Source: Thermoplasmata archaeon (GTDB lineage: Archaea > Thermoplasmatota > Thermoplasmata > Thermoplasmatales > Thermoplasmataceae). Taken from it: a DNA stretch of 5,431 bases. The notes below the pieces were generated by a model. It was not told where the DNA came from and did no database searches. It saw nothing but the letters and a program-made list of their open reading frames with translations. The position numbers and the translations under genes were made by a program. Below are positions 1 through 4,963 of this stretch, piece after piece (the first letter of the stretch is position 1; the number at the start of each line of letters is the position of its first letter). The stretch covers positions 1 through 5,431 of the forward strand of contig JAKARU010000071.1 in the NCBI GenBank assembly GCA_021819225.1. Reading direction: 5' to 3'.

Positions 1-632
1 ATCTCTTGCCCATTTCAATCGAGGGATAATTAAATCCTAATGATATTAAACTTCTACTGGTTTAAATAGCGAGGAAATGGATTGAGTTGAAAGATATTAT
101 CTGGAATTTTTTTAACGAAGTAAAATATGGATTTAAGAACTAAATTGTTTTCCACGCTTAGAGAATGATGAGTAATTCCTCTTTCATAGCATTATGATTT
201 GTGAGACCACCTGGAAATTCCCATTGCTATATACTTTTTCAAATACACTAATCCTGGAGGATATGAGCCCGAACTATTGCCACTCGTATGGAATTGGTAA
301 CCCCCTGTGCCCATTCAATGAATGTCTTTATGTGCGTCTTCATAAGTGATCTGCTACTTGATTGACATTCTGGAACTGCCTTTTTCCTCAACTATATTAT
401 CTGTCTTTCATTTCTTCAATTAATCTTCCTATTTTCCCATATACCACTCCGATTTTCCGTCGATAGTTATTATTCAATCTACTAAACTTGATCAGTTTGG
501 ATTCGAAATCTTCTTCCTGATCAGAACATTAAATGCGATCGATATATACCATTCATTTGATCTGCCTCCAGTGCATATATGGATAAATACGCATTCAGGA
601 CTCCATAAAAGATATAAACAGATCTTGACACC
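1..632. other. Gene-free left flank with remnant ORFs
   Basis: No intact gene of normal length is visible on either strand. The minus strand shows a chain of open stretches in shifting frames (397-528, 248-391, 192-314, 54-191), described in the pseudogene entry. The plus strand carries a 28-codon candidate ORF at 263-349 next to a TATA-like box and a GGAGG. A run of seven T lies at 107-113. TGATCAG occurs twice, 29 bases apart, at 489 and 518. I found no tRNA, rRNA, CRISPR repeat or clear insertion-sequence ends. The minus-strand thioesterase gene would terminate into the right side of this stretch, but only a short T run (about 605-610, minus strand) is seen there. Confidence 0.6.
54..556 (-). 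pseudogene. Possible decayed protein gene, family unknown
   Basis: On the minus strand a TATA-like TTTATATC (618-611) is followed by GGAGG (569-565), eight bases, and an ATG at 556. That frame stops after 11 codons (MNGIYRSHLMF). Open stretches then continue on the same strand in other frames: 43 codons at 528-397, 47 at 391-248, 40 at 314-192, and 45 at 191-54. The last two share a frame and are split by one TAA. Another frame is open from about 63 to the left edge. The first stretch is basic and helix-like (SRLNNNYRRKIG, then GRLIEEMKDR). This pattern fits a gene broken by frameshifts and a stop. However, open stretches of 40-47 codons also occur by chance in AT-rich DNA, and I recognise no family. 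Random sequence is the main alternative. Confidence 0.25.
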
Positions 633-1073
633 CTAGTCTAAATCCTCATTGACAAAGTTTGAAATTGTGTTTCTTATATTATCAGGAATAGGTATTTTTT
701 GACCTTTTCCGTCAATCCATACCACAACTGTTTTTCCATTTGCATAAACATCAGAATTCTCTTTGTCAATAATTTTGTGAGAAAAAACAACGCTCGTGTT
801 TCCGATCTTTGAAATCCATGTCTGCACCACCGGCTTATCTGTAAAATGGATGGGCTTTTTAAACTCAATCTCTGCATGTTTCACAACAAAATTTACGTCC
901 TTTGGATCAAATATCTTTATTAATTTAATAAGAAAATCAACCCTTCCAATTTCAAAAAATGTCAAATAATTGGCATTATTTACGTGATTAAGACTGTCTA
1001 AGTCCCCGATTCGAAGCTGGATCAGAACTTCGCTCAAAGTACCGTTCATGAGGAGTAAAAGGTTTTGGGACAT
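633..1073 (-). CDS. Acyl-CoA thioesterase, hotdog fold (4HBT/YbgC-FadM-like)
   Basis: This 146-residue protein has the size and signature of single-domain 4HBT thioesterases, which hydrolyse acyl-CoA to free acid and CoA in the cytoplasm, usually as dimers or tetramers. The active-site segment is visible at residues 24-47: D26, then NHVNN at 29-33, Y36, and E41 in FFEIGR. In this family the Asp after the first strand activates the attacking water. Asn at 29 replaces the commoner Gly. The second conserved strand follows near residues 67-75 (AEIEFKKPI). No signal peptide or membrane segment is seen. Met1 at 1073 lies about 24 bases from a weak CAATATTG box, so a leaderless start is plausible. 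Met9 (1049) also leaves the fold complete and cannot be excluded. The gene is divergent from the SRPBCC gene across 90 bp. Chain-length or aromatic specificity cannot be read from sequence. Confidence 0.88.
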   Translation of the reverse strand: MSQNLLLLMNGTLSEVLIQLRIGDLDSLNHVNNANYLTFFEIGRVDFLIKLIKIFDPKDVNFVVKHAEIEFKKPIHFTDKPVVQTWISKIGNTSVVFSHKIIDKENSDVYANGKTVVVWIDGKGQKIPIPDNIRNTISNFVNEDLD

Positions 1074-1092
1074 AATTAGATTTTTGTCTCTG

Positions 1093-1112
1093 CAATATTG
1101 ACTTGAATATTT
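1093..1112 (-). promoter_or_regulatory. Probable promoter of the thioesterase gene
   Basis: Two TATA-like blocks are readable on the minus strand: AAATATTC (1112-1105) and CAATATTG (1100-1093). The nearer is centred about 24 bases from the ATG at 1073, fitting a leaderless transcript. The farther would give a leader of roughly 10 bases. Both are weaker than the facing promoter for the gene at 1164. Confidence 0.4.
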
Positions 1113-1131
1113 CTAATAGAAAAAACTGATA

Positions 1132-1144
1132 AAAATATTTATAG
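1132..1144 (+). promoter_or_regulatory. TATA box of the SRPBCC gene
   Basis: AAAATATTTATAG is a strong archaeal TATA-like element. Its TATTTATA core is centred about 24 bases before the ATG at 1164, so transcription should begin at or next to the start codon and give a leaderless mRNA. No Shine-Dalgarno sequence precedes the ATG, which agrees with this. Confidence 0.65.
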
Positions 1145-1163
1145 TTCAATGACCTAAACATCT

Positions 1164-1176
1164 ATGAAGAATTCAT
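1164..1176. promoter_or_regulatory. Inverted repeat at SRPBCC gene start, candidate operator
   Basis: ATGAAGAATTCAT is an inverted repeat with 5-bp arms (ATGAA/TTCAT) and a 3-base centre. It begins at the start codon, which is also the predicted transcription start. A related ATGA-N3-TCAT lies at the predicted transcription start of marR (2029-2039). Binding here by the MarR protein is a hypothesis; a short repeat like this can arise by chance. Confidence 0.3.
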
Positions 1177-1943
1177 ATACTGCTAAAATTGAGTTTCCAA
1201 TGCCGCCTCCTGTGGTGGCAGAATATATAGCAAATCCATGGCTTTTTTTTAATCCAATGTCCCATGTGGTGATCCTGAAAAAGATTACTGATGAGAAGTG
1301 GGACATGATTTTTGCCCCGGATGTTGACCAGACAAAGGGGAATTCCTTTTACGGAATAATGAACGGCCCTACATGGAAGGGCAAAGAAATTAATTACAAC
1401 TGTGAAAGTCTAGGAAAAGAAATAAAGATGAGCCTAAGGCTGAACCTTTCAACTGTCTCGGCGGGAACCAGTCTTACAATAGACTGGGACGTAGAAACAT
1501 CCCTGCCTTTCTTTGAGAAGTTCAAAGGTGAAAATTTCTCACTCTCACCTGAACATATGATCAAAAAGCATCTTTTGCCAAGAGTTCCGGAACTGTTGAG
1601 TTTGATCAATTATCGGGAGCAGGGAAGGGAATATCTGCTTGAAACTGTTACGCTGTCAGGTGCAAAGGCTATCCCATATATTAAGACAAAGGCTCAGGAA
1701 GTCAAGAATTGCATAGTAATAGGCACATCAAAAACAATGAAATTCACAATTAATGTTCAGGACGAGCAGCTTTCTTCGATCAACGCCGAGAGTGGAAACA
1801 GAGAAACGTTTGGTGGTGAAGCTATTCTTGAAATCCTGAACAATACTGAACTGATAGACATAGGGATTTATGATTCCACGGCTGAAAATCAGCTAAAGGA
1901 GCTTGTTGAAAAACAATACGAGAAGACTATATCAGCTGTATAG
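1164..1943 (+). CDS. SRPBCC/START-like protein with extra C-terminal domain
   Basis: The 259-residue product has two parts. Residues 1-148 look like an SRPBCC (START/Bet v1) helix-grip fold: an opening strand (YTAKIEFPMPPPVVAEYI), a WDMIF strand at 46-50, further strands at about 60-112 (GTSLTIDWDVE at 101-111), and a long C-terminal helix (about 128-148) ending PRVPELLSLI. Such domains enclose hydrophobic ligands or act as enzyme or assembly factors. Residues about 155-238 form a second alpha/beta unit with a pattern of two strands, then FGGEAILEIL at 216-225, then a strand (IDIGIYD). This loosely recalls the C-terminal half of DUF4388/DUF2226-like domains; that is a tentative impression. 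The tail (239-256) is a charged amphipathic helix. No signal peptide or transmembrane segment is seen. The start is fixed by the TATA spacing. The ligand and function are unknown. Its location beside a thioesterase, a MarR regulator and an acyl-CoA synthetase suggests acyl or aromatic CoA metabolism (inference). Confidence 0.7.
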   Translation: MKNSYTAKIEFPMPPPVVAEYIANPWLFFNPMSHVVILKKITDEKWDMIFAPDVDQTKGNSFYGIMNGPTWKGKEINYNCESLGKEIKMSLRLNLSTVSAGTSLTIDWDVETSLPFFEKFKGENFSLSPEHMIKKHLLPRVPELLSLINYREQGREYLLETVTLSGAKAIPYIKTKAQEVKNCIVIGTSKTMKFTINVQDEQLSSINAESGNRETFGGEAILEILNNTELIDIGIYDSTAENQLKELVEKQYEKTISAV

Positions 1944-1971
1944 AATACCAGATAAAAGACTCTTAAATTTA

Positions 1972-1979
1972 TTTTTTTT
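1972..1979 (+). terminator. T-run terminator after SRPBCC gene
   Basis: Eight consecutive T bases lie 29 bases after the stop codon, without a strong GC stem before them. Archaeal RNA polymerase commonly stops at such U-rich stretches. The run precedes the separate promoter of marR, which supports the two genes being distinct transcripts. Confidence 0.5.
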
Positions 1980-1997
1980 AATTGATGTTTAAGTGCT

Positions 1998-2010
1998 AAA
2001 TATTTTATAA
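1998..2010 (+). promoter_or_regulatory. TATA box of the marR-family gene
   Basis: AAATATTTTATAA is a strong TATA-like element. By the spacing seen at 1164, transcription should start near 2029-2031, about 15 bases before the first in-frame ATG of the regulator. A short ORF begins at that predicted start (see 2029-2049). Confidence 0.6.
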
Positions 2011-2028
2011 CAAGATAAGATGTCACTG

Positions 2029-2049
2029 ATGAATCTCATAAATGAATGA
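2029..2049 (+). other. Possible leaderless mini-ORF before marR
   Basis: ATG at 2029 opens a six-codon frame (MNLINE) that ends in TGA at 2047-2049. This stop overlaps the ATG of the regulator at 2046 as ATGA, an arrangement typical of translational coupling. An in-frame ATG at 2020 would give MSLMNLINE, but it lies too close to the TATA box. The segment 2029-2039 is also the inverted repeat ATGA-N3-TCAT, a candidate operator. Either role may be chance. Confidence 0.25.
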
Positions 2050-2510
2050 AAGGGATGAGCAATATGAACGACGAGAAACACTGTAACCCGGAGATTTACA
2101 CCAAGATCTGGCGCAATCTTATTTCAATATACAAAGTGTTATACAAAGAGGTAGAAACAAAATTCAATGAAAATAATGTCACAGTCTTAGAATACAGGAT
2201 TCTCCGAATTTTGAATGAAAAGGGCAGAATGACAATGGCCAGCCTTGCGGAGGAGAACTACGTAACACAGGCCTGGATTACAGGAATGATCGACAAGATG
2301 GAAAGCAGAGGCCTGGTCGTTAGAACCCGGTCAGACACTGACAGAAGGGTTATATATATTAGCGCTACCGATGAGGGACAGAAATTTATAGAACGAATAA
2401 GAATTGTTCACGACCAGATACTTGCAGAAACGTTTTCTTTCATGGATGAAAAAAGGGCAGAGAAGATACTTCTAATTCTTGAAGACCTGAAAACGGATCT
2501 TGAGCGGTAA
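2046..2510 (+). CDS. MarR-family winged-helix transcriptional regulator
   Basis: This 154-residue protein matches MarR regulators in length and layout: dimer-forming helices at residues about 15-45, the winged-helix core at about 46-108, and a C-terminal dimer helix at about 110-153. The recognition helix is near residues 74-87 (TQAWITGMIDKMESRG). The wing carries the family hallmark D97-x-D99-R100-R101 (SDTDRRV), followed by the usual ATDEG at 107-111. MarR dimers bind palindromic operators and often respond to small phenolic ligands, fatty acids or acyl-CoAs. Start choice is uncertain: ATGs at 2046, 2055 and 2064 are all in frame. The third (Met7) follows a weak AGGGATGAG, while the first overlaps the mini-ORF stop. 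The domain is intact from any of them. Candidate targets are its own gene and the neighbouring SRPBCC gene, which share a short inverted repeat (inference). Confidence 0.9.
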   Translation: MKGMSNMNDEKHCNPEIYTKIWRNLISIYKVLYKEVETKFNENNVTVLEYRILRILNEKGRMTMASLAEENYVTQAWITGMIDKMESRGLVVRTRSDTDRRVIYISATDEGQKFIERIRIVHDQILAETFSFMDEKRAEKILLILEDLKTDLER

Positions 2511-2599
2511 AGAAGGATCAGGACTGGAGAAATGATTTAAGAAGGTTGCCCAGCAGCGTTAGAAAGAATACAATAGTCACAATTATGAAGTCCTTATTA

Positions 2600-2609
2600 T
2601 TTTTTCCTT
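2600..2609 (+). terminator. Pyrimidine-rich run after marR, possible terminator
   Basis: Six T followed by CC, TT and C lies 90 bases after the marR stop. It is the first strong T run downstream of the gene and so the likeliest site of transcript release, but there is no supporting stem. Confidence 0.3.
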
Positions 2610-2650
2610 CCTCGTTTGTGGGCATTTCTAAGCTGCAACCTATTTTTGGC

Positions 2651-2662
2651 ATGAAATTTCAT
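2651..2662. repeat. Perfect 12-bp palindrome
   Basis: ATGAAATTTCAT reads the same on both strands. Its ATGAA/TTCAT arms match those of the inverted repeat at 1164-1176, with a two-base instead of a three-base centre. It lies downstream of marR, not at an evident promoter. Confidence 0.5.
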
Positions 2663-2685
2663 GAAAAACTTCTTGATATACTCAT

Positions 2686-2703
2686 TGCCTTAATATTAAG
2701 GCA
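2686..2703. repeat. Perfect 18-bp palindrome
   Basis: TGCCTTAATATTAAGGCA is identical on both strands over all 18 bases. It lies 20 bases upstream of the TATA box of tRNA-Glu and is the longest perfect palindrome I found in the window. It could be a dimeric-regulator operator, or a hairpin ending transcripts from marR. No T run follows on the plus strand, so a terminator role is less likely. Confidence 0.6.
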
Positions 2704-2722
2704 CAGATGGATGACATTAATC

Positions 2723-2735
2723 AAAAATAATAAAT
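2723..2735 (+). promoter_or_regulatory. TATA box of tRNA-Glu
   Basis: AAAAATAATAAAT is an A/T-only block whose centre lies about 34 bases before the mature 5' end of the tRNA. It would start transcription near 2755 and leave a leader of roughly 8 bases for RNase P removal. Confidence 0.5.
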
Positions 2736-2762
2736 GCTAGCTTTGAATGCCTGATTGATAAA

Positions 2763-2837
2763 GCTCCGGTAGTGTAGCCAGGCCAAGCATTAGGGACTCT
2801 CAATCCCCCGACTCGGGTCCAAATCCCGACCGGAGCA
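2763..2837 (+). tRNA. tRNA-Glu (anticodon CTC)
   Basis: The 75 bases fold as a standard cloverleaf. The acceptor stem has seven perfect pairs (GCTCCGG with CCGGAGC), and the discriminator base is A2837. The D stem is GTGT/GCAT with an 11-base loop containing GG. The anticodon loop CTCTCAA (2797-2803) places CTC at 2799-2801, reading GAG. The variable region has four bases, and the T stem TCGGG/CCCGA is perfect. There is no intron, and no CCA is encoded, as is usual for many archaeal tRNAs. Two oddities stand out: position 55 is C (2819) instead of the near-universal T, and the first anticodon-stem pair is A27 with C43, a mismatch. The remaining structure is intact, so I call it a gene rather than a relic, but a degenerate copy or sequencing error is possible. 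Confidence 0.9.
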
Positions 2838-2852
2838 TCAAACTAAAAGGTA

Positions 2853-2868
2853 GGGTTTTCCCCATTTT
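2853..2868 (+). terminator. Possible terminator after tRNA-Glu
   Basis: GGG-TTTT-CCC followed closely by CATTTT gives a tiny stem and two short T runs beginning 16 bases past the tRNA 3' end. This is the first T-rich stretch after the gene. The evidence is weak. Confidence 0.3.
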
Positions 2869-2951
2869 AAGTCTAGGTATTCAATATCTTTTATAACGGG
2901 TGTTAAGTTTTAGAATTCATAAATAATGATTCCCAAAAGAAAGATCTAATA

Positions 2952-2962
2952 ATGTATATATC
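2952..2962 (+). promoter_or_regulatory. TATA box of the acyl-CoA synthetase gene
   Basis: ATGTATATATC is centred about 26-27 bases before the ATG at 2984, predicting a leaderless transcript and supporting that start. A second box, CTTTTATAA (2888-2896), would start transcription near 2918, just before a seven-codon ORF (2926-2949, MIPKRKI). It may be an extra promoter. Confidence 0.6.
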
Positions 2963-2983
2963 GGATGGAGACAATTATGTTTC

Positions 2984-4963
2984 ATGCTGGAAGACATGTT
3001 CAATCCAAGCTCGATCGCCATTGTCGGGGCTTCAAACAACAGGGAAAAGATCGGGAATATTCTAGTAAGAAACATCAAATCTTCATATAAGGGAAATCTT
3101 TATCCCATAAATCTTAAAGAATCAGAAATTGAAGGATTGAAAGCGTATAAATCACTCAAGGAAATAGGATCAAAAGTTGATCTTGTTATAATAAGTGTGC
3201 CAAGAGAATCTGTTGTAGACGTTATGACTGAGGCAGGTGAAATAGGTACAAAGGCAGCCGTAATAATAACATCTGGATTCAGAGAGGTAGATGAAAGGGG
3301 CAAAGAACTTGAATTGATGATAATGGATGTGGCCAAAAAAAATTCAATAAGATTTCTTGGACCCAATACAATGGGTTTTATAACACCATCATTCAACGCA
3401 ACGTTTGCATATGAAGATGTAAAACAGGGTAACATTGCAATAGTTGCACAGTCAGGCGGGATGGGCGCCTACATGCTGGAATGGGCAGAAAAGACAAAAA
3501 CAGGACTCAGTTATTTTGTAAGCATGGGAAATCAGACAGACTTGAATGAAATAGATGTGTTTCAATTTCTAGCTAATGACCTGAACACAAATGCTATTTT
3601 CTCCTACATAGAAGGTGTTGCAGACGGAGAAAGATTCCTTGCTGAGATTCCTGACATTACGGCCAAAAAACCTGTTGTCATCATAAAGGGTGGAACAGGA
3701 AAATACGGAACTCTGGCAGTTCAAACACACACAGGGAGCATAGCCGGATCAATTGAATTGTTCAGGGCTGCGGTAAAAACTGTTGGGGGTATACTTGTAG
3801 ACAATCTCAATGACTTTCTCAATCTGGTAACGATCATTCAATCTGATGAGAAATTCTTAAGGGATATTCTGGTCATAACCAACTCCGGTGGGCATGGTGT
3901 TCTAACCAGTGATGAAATAGAACGCCAATCATTGAATTTGGTTAATTTAACAGACAGCATGAAGACAGAATTAAGAAAGGTACTTCCGGATCAGAGTGTT
4001 CCGAAGAACCCACTGGATCTTTCAGGGGACGCCAATGGAGAAAGGTTCAGAATGGCAATAAACATAATCGGGGATCTAGAATGTACGAAAATAGTACTTG
4101 TTCAGGAACTAGCAACAGTTAGCTGCGTTGAGGTTGCAAAGGTTCTTACGAAATTCAAGGGTAGAAAAGTAGTGGGCGTTATGATGGGAAAAGATGCAGA
4201 TGCAGCACTAAGGATTCTCTCATCCTCTGGAATACCAGGATTCAGCCTTCCGGAAGACGCAGTCAAGGCAATAAGACACATAGTGGACACCAGCCCACCG
4301 GTAAAAAAGATACGAATATCAGAACCGGTGAATGGTGCAATGGAGTTAGTGAAAGGCAAAAGCACGCTTAGTGATGAATTTTCCTTCAAACTTATGTCAC
4401 TGTATGGCGTAAGGGTTCCTGAATGGAGTATTGTAACCGCTATTGAGGAAGTAAGGGAATTTTGTAATAAGGTTGGTTATCCGATCGTTATGACGATCTC
4501 ATCAGATCAACCAATTCATAAAACTGAGATTGGAGGTGTTATAATGAATGTTGACGAAGAAAACATGGAATCTTCTTTCAATTCACTTATCAACAGGACT
4601 GGAAAGGTAATGATTCAAAAGCAGCTGGATGGTGCAGAGATTTTTCTTGGAGGATTAAATGATCCTGTCTTTGGCCCATGCGTTCTGACAGGACCCGGTG
4701 GAATTTATGTTGAGGTTCTAAAAAGCATCAGCTATGGACTTGTTCCTGTCTCGGAAACTGAAGCACTTGAAATGATGTCAGAAAGCAAGGTTCTTTCATT
4801 ACTCAAGGCAAGGAAGAGAGATTATAATGTAAATGCCACAATAAGATCTATAACAGGTATCTCAAGAATGATTGAAGATCTTGGAATTAAGCAGATGGAC
4901 ATAAACCCATTAATTGTTACCCAGGACGATGCCTATGCCGTTGATATTCGGATCGTGCTATGA
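2984..4963 (+). CDS. Acyl-CoA synthetase (NDP-forming), fused alpha-beta subunits
   Basis: The 659-residue protein belongs to the acetyl/acyl-CoA synthetase (ADP-forming) branch of the succinyl-CoA synthetase superfamily. This branch reversibly couples acyl-CoA cleavage to ATP formation in the cytosol through phosphohistidine. The N-terminal CoA-binding domain (about 1-125) shows IVGAS at 13-17 and K22-x-G24. Next come GPNTMG (126-131), AQSGGMG (155-161), Glu210 in YIEG, and the phosphohistidine loop THTGS with His249. The ATP-grasp part spans about 460-659: IHKTEIGG with the second His512, FGP, GPGGIYVEVL, and DINPL with D639 and N641. Odd points: Thr504 stands where relatives have the ATP-binding Lys (PVVMK-like; here PIVMT), the usual glutamate before LDINP is Gln637, and the ATP-grasp region is about 10-15 residues short around 570-590. 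The enzyme may use an unusual substrate or be impaired in nucleotide binding. The start fits a leaderless transcript; Met5 is a minor alternative. The substrate is unknown. Confidence 0.9.
   Translation: MLEDMFNPSSIAIVGASNNREKIGNILVRNIKSSYKGNLYPINLKESEIEGLKAYKSLKEIGSKVDLVIISVPRESVVDVMTEAGEIGTKAAVIITSGFREVDERGKELELMIMDVAKKNSIRFLGPNTMGFITPSFNATFAYEDVKQGNIAIVAQSGGMGAYMLEWAEKTKTGLSYFVSMGNQTDLNEIDVFQFLANDLNTNAIFSYIEGVADGERFLAEIPDITAKKPVVIIKGGTGKYGTLAVQTHTGSIAGSIELFRAAVKTVGGILVDNLNDFLNLVTIIQSDEKFLRDILVITNSGGHGVLTSDEIERQSLNLVNLTDSMKTELRKVLPDQSVPKNPLDLSGDANGERFRMAINIIGDLECTKIVLVQELATVSCVEVAKVLTKFKGRKVVGVMMGKDADAALRILSSSGIPGFSLPEDAVKAIRHIVDTSPPVKKIRISEPVNGAMELVKGKSTLSDEFSFKLMSLYGVRVPEWSIVTAIEEVREFCNKVGYPIVMTISSDQPIHKTEIGGVIMNVDEENMESSFNSLINRTGKVMIQKQLDGAEIFLGGLNDPVFGPCVLTGPGGIYVEVLKSISYGLVPVSETEALEMMSESKVLSLLKARKRDYNVNATIRSITGISRMIEDLGIKQMDINPLIVTQDDAYAVDIRIVL

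Larger units (their letters stand above)
2511..2762. other. Spacer between marR and tRNA-Glu
   Basis: This 252-base stretch has no convincing gene. A TTG-started frame (2546-2740, 64 codons, or 51 from the ATG at 2585) is open, but it has no well-placed promoter or ribosome site and overlaps a perfect palindrome and the tRNA promoter. I treat it as chance. The spacer holds a T/pyrimidine-rich run at 2600-2609 that may end the marR transcript, two perfect palindromes (2651-2662 and 2686-2703), and the TATA box of the tRNA gene. Confidence 0.55.

Noticed and set aside
674..877. 67-codon minus-strand frame inside the thioesterase gene
   Set aside because: It overlaps the well-supported hotdog thioesterase on the same strand in another frame and shows no family signature.
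1394..1609. 71-codon minus-strand frame opposite the SRPBCC gene
   Set aside because: It lies within a gene with a clear promoter and domain pattern; it has no promoter, ribosome site or recognisable protein.
2546..2740. 64-codon plus-strand frame with a TTG start between marR and tRNA-Glu
   Set aside because: It has no ribosome site or well-spaced TATA box. It runs through a perfect palindrome and into the tRNA promoter, and its hydrophobic content is what AT-rich DNA gives by chance.
2763..2837. tRNA-Glu as the attachment site of an integrated element
   Set aside because: No integrase gene and no repeat of the tRNA 3' end is present in the window.
2977..3090. 38-codon frame starting at ATG 2977, preceded by GGAG, overlapping the synthetase start
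   Set aside because: The GGAG spacing is acceptable, but the frame is short, has no recognisable protein, and the TATA spacing points to the synthetase ATG at 2984 instead.
3100..3435. 111-codon minus-strand frame opposite the synthetase gene
   Set aside because: It is antisense to the CoA-binding domain, whose motifs are clear; the Ser/Ile/Thr-rich product looks like a mirror of the coding strand.
4102..4389. 95-codon minus-strand frame opposite the synthetase gene
   Set aside because: Antisense shadow with no promoter or recognisable motif.
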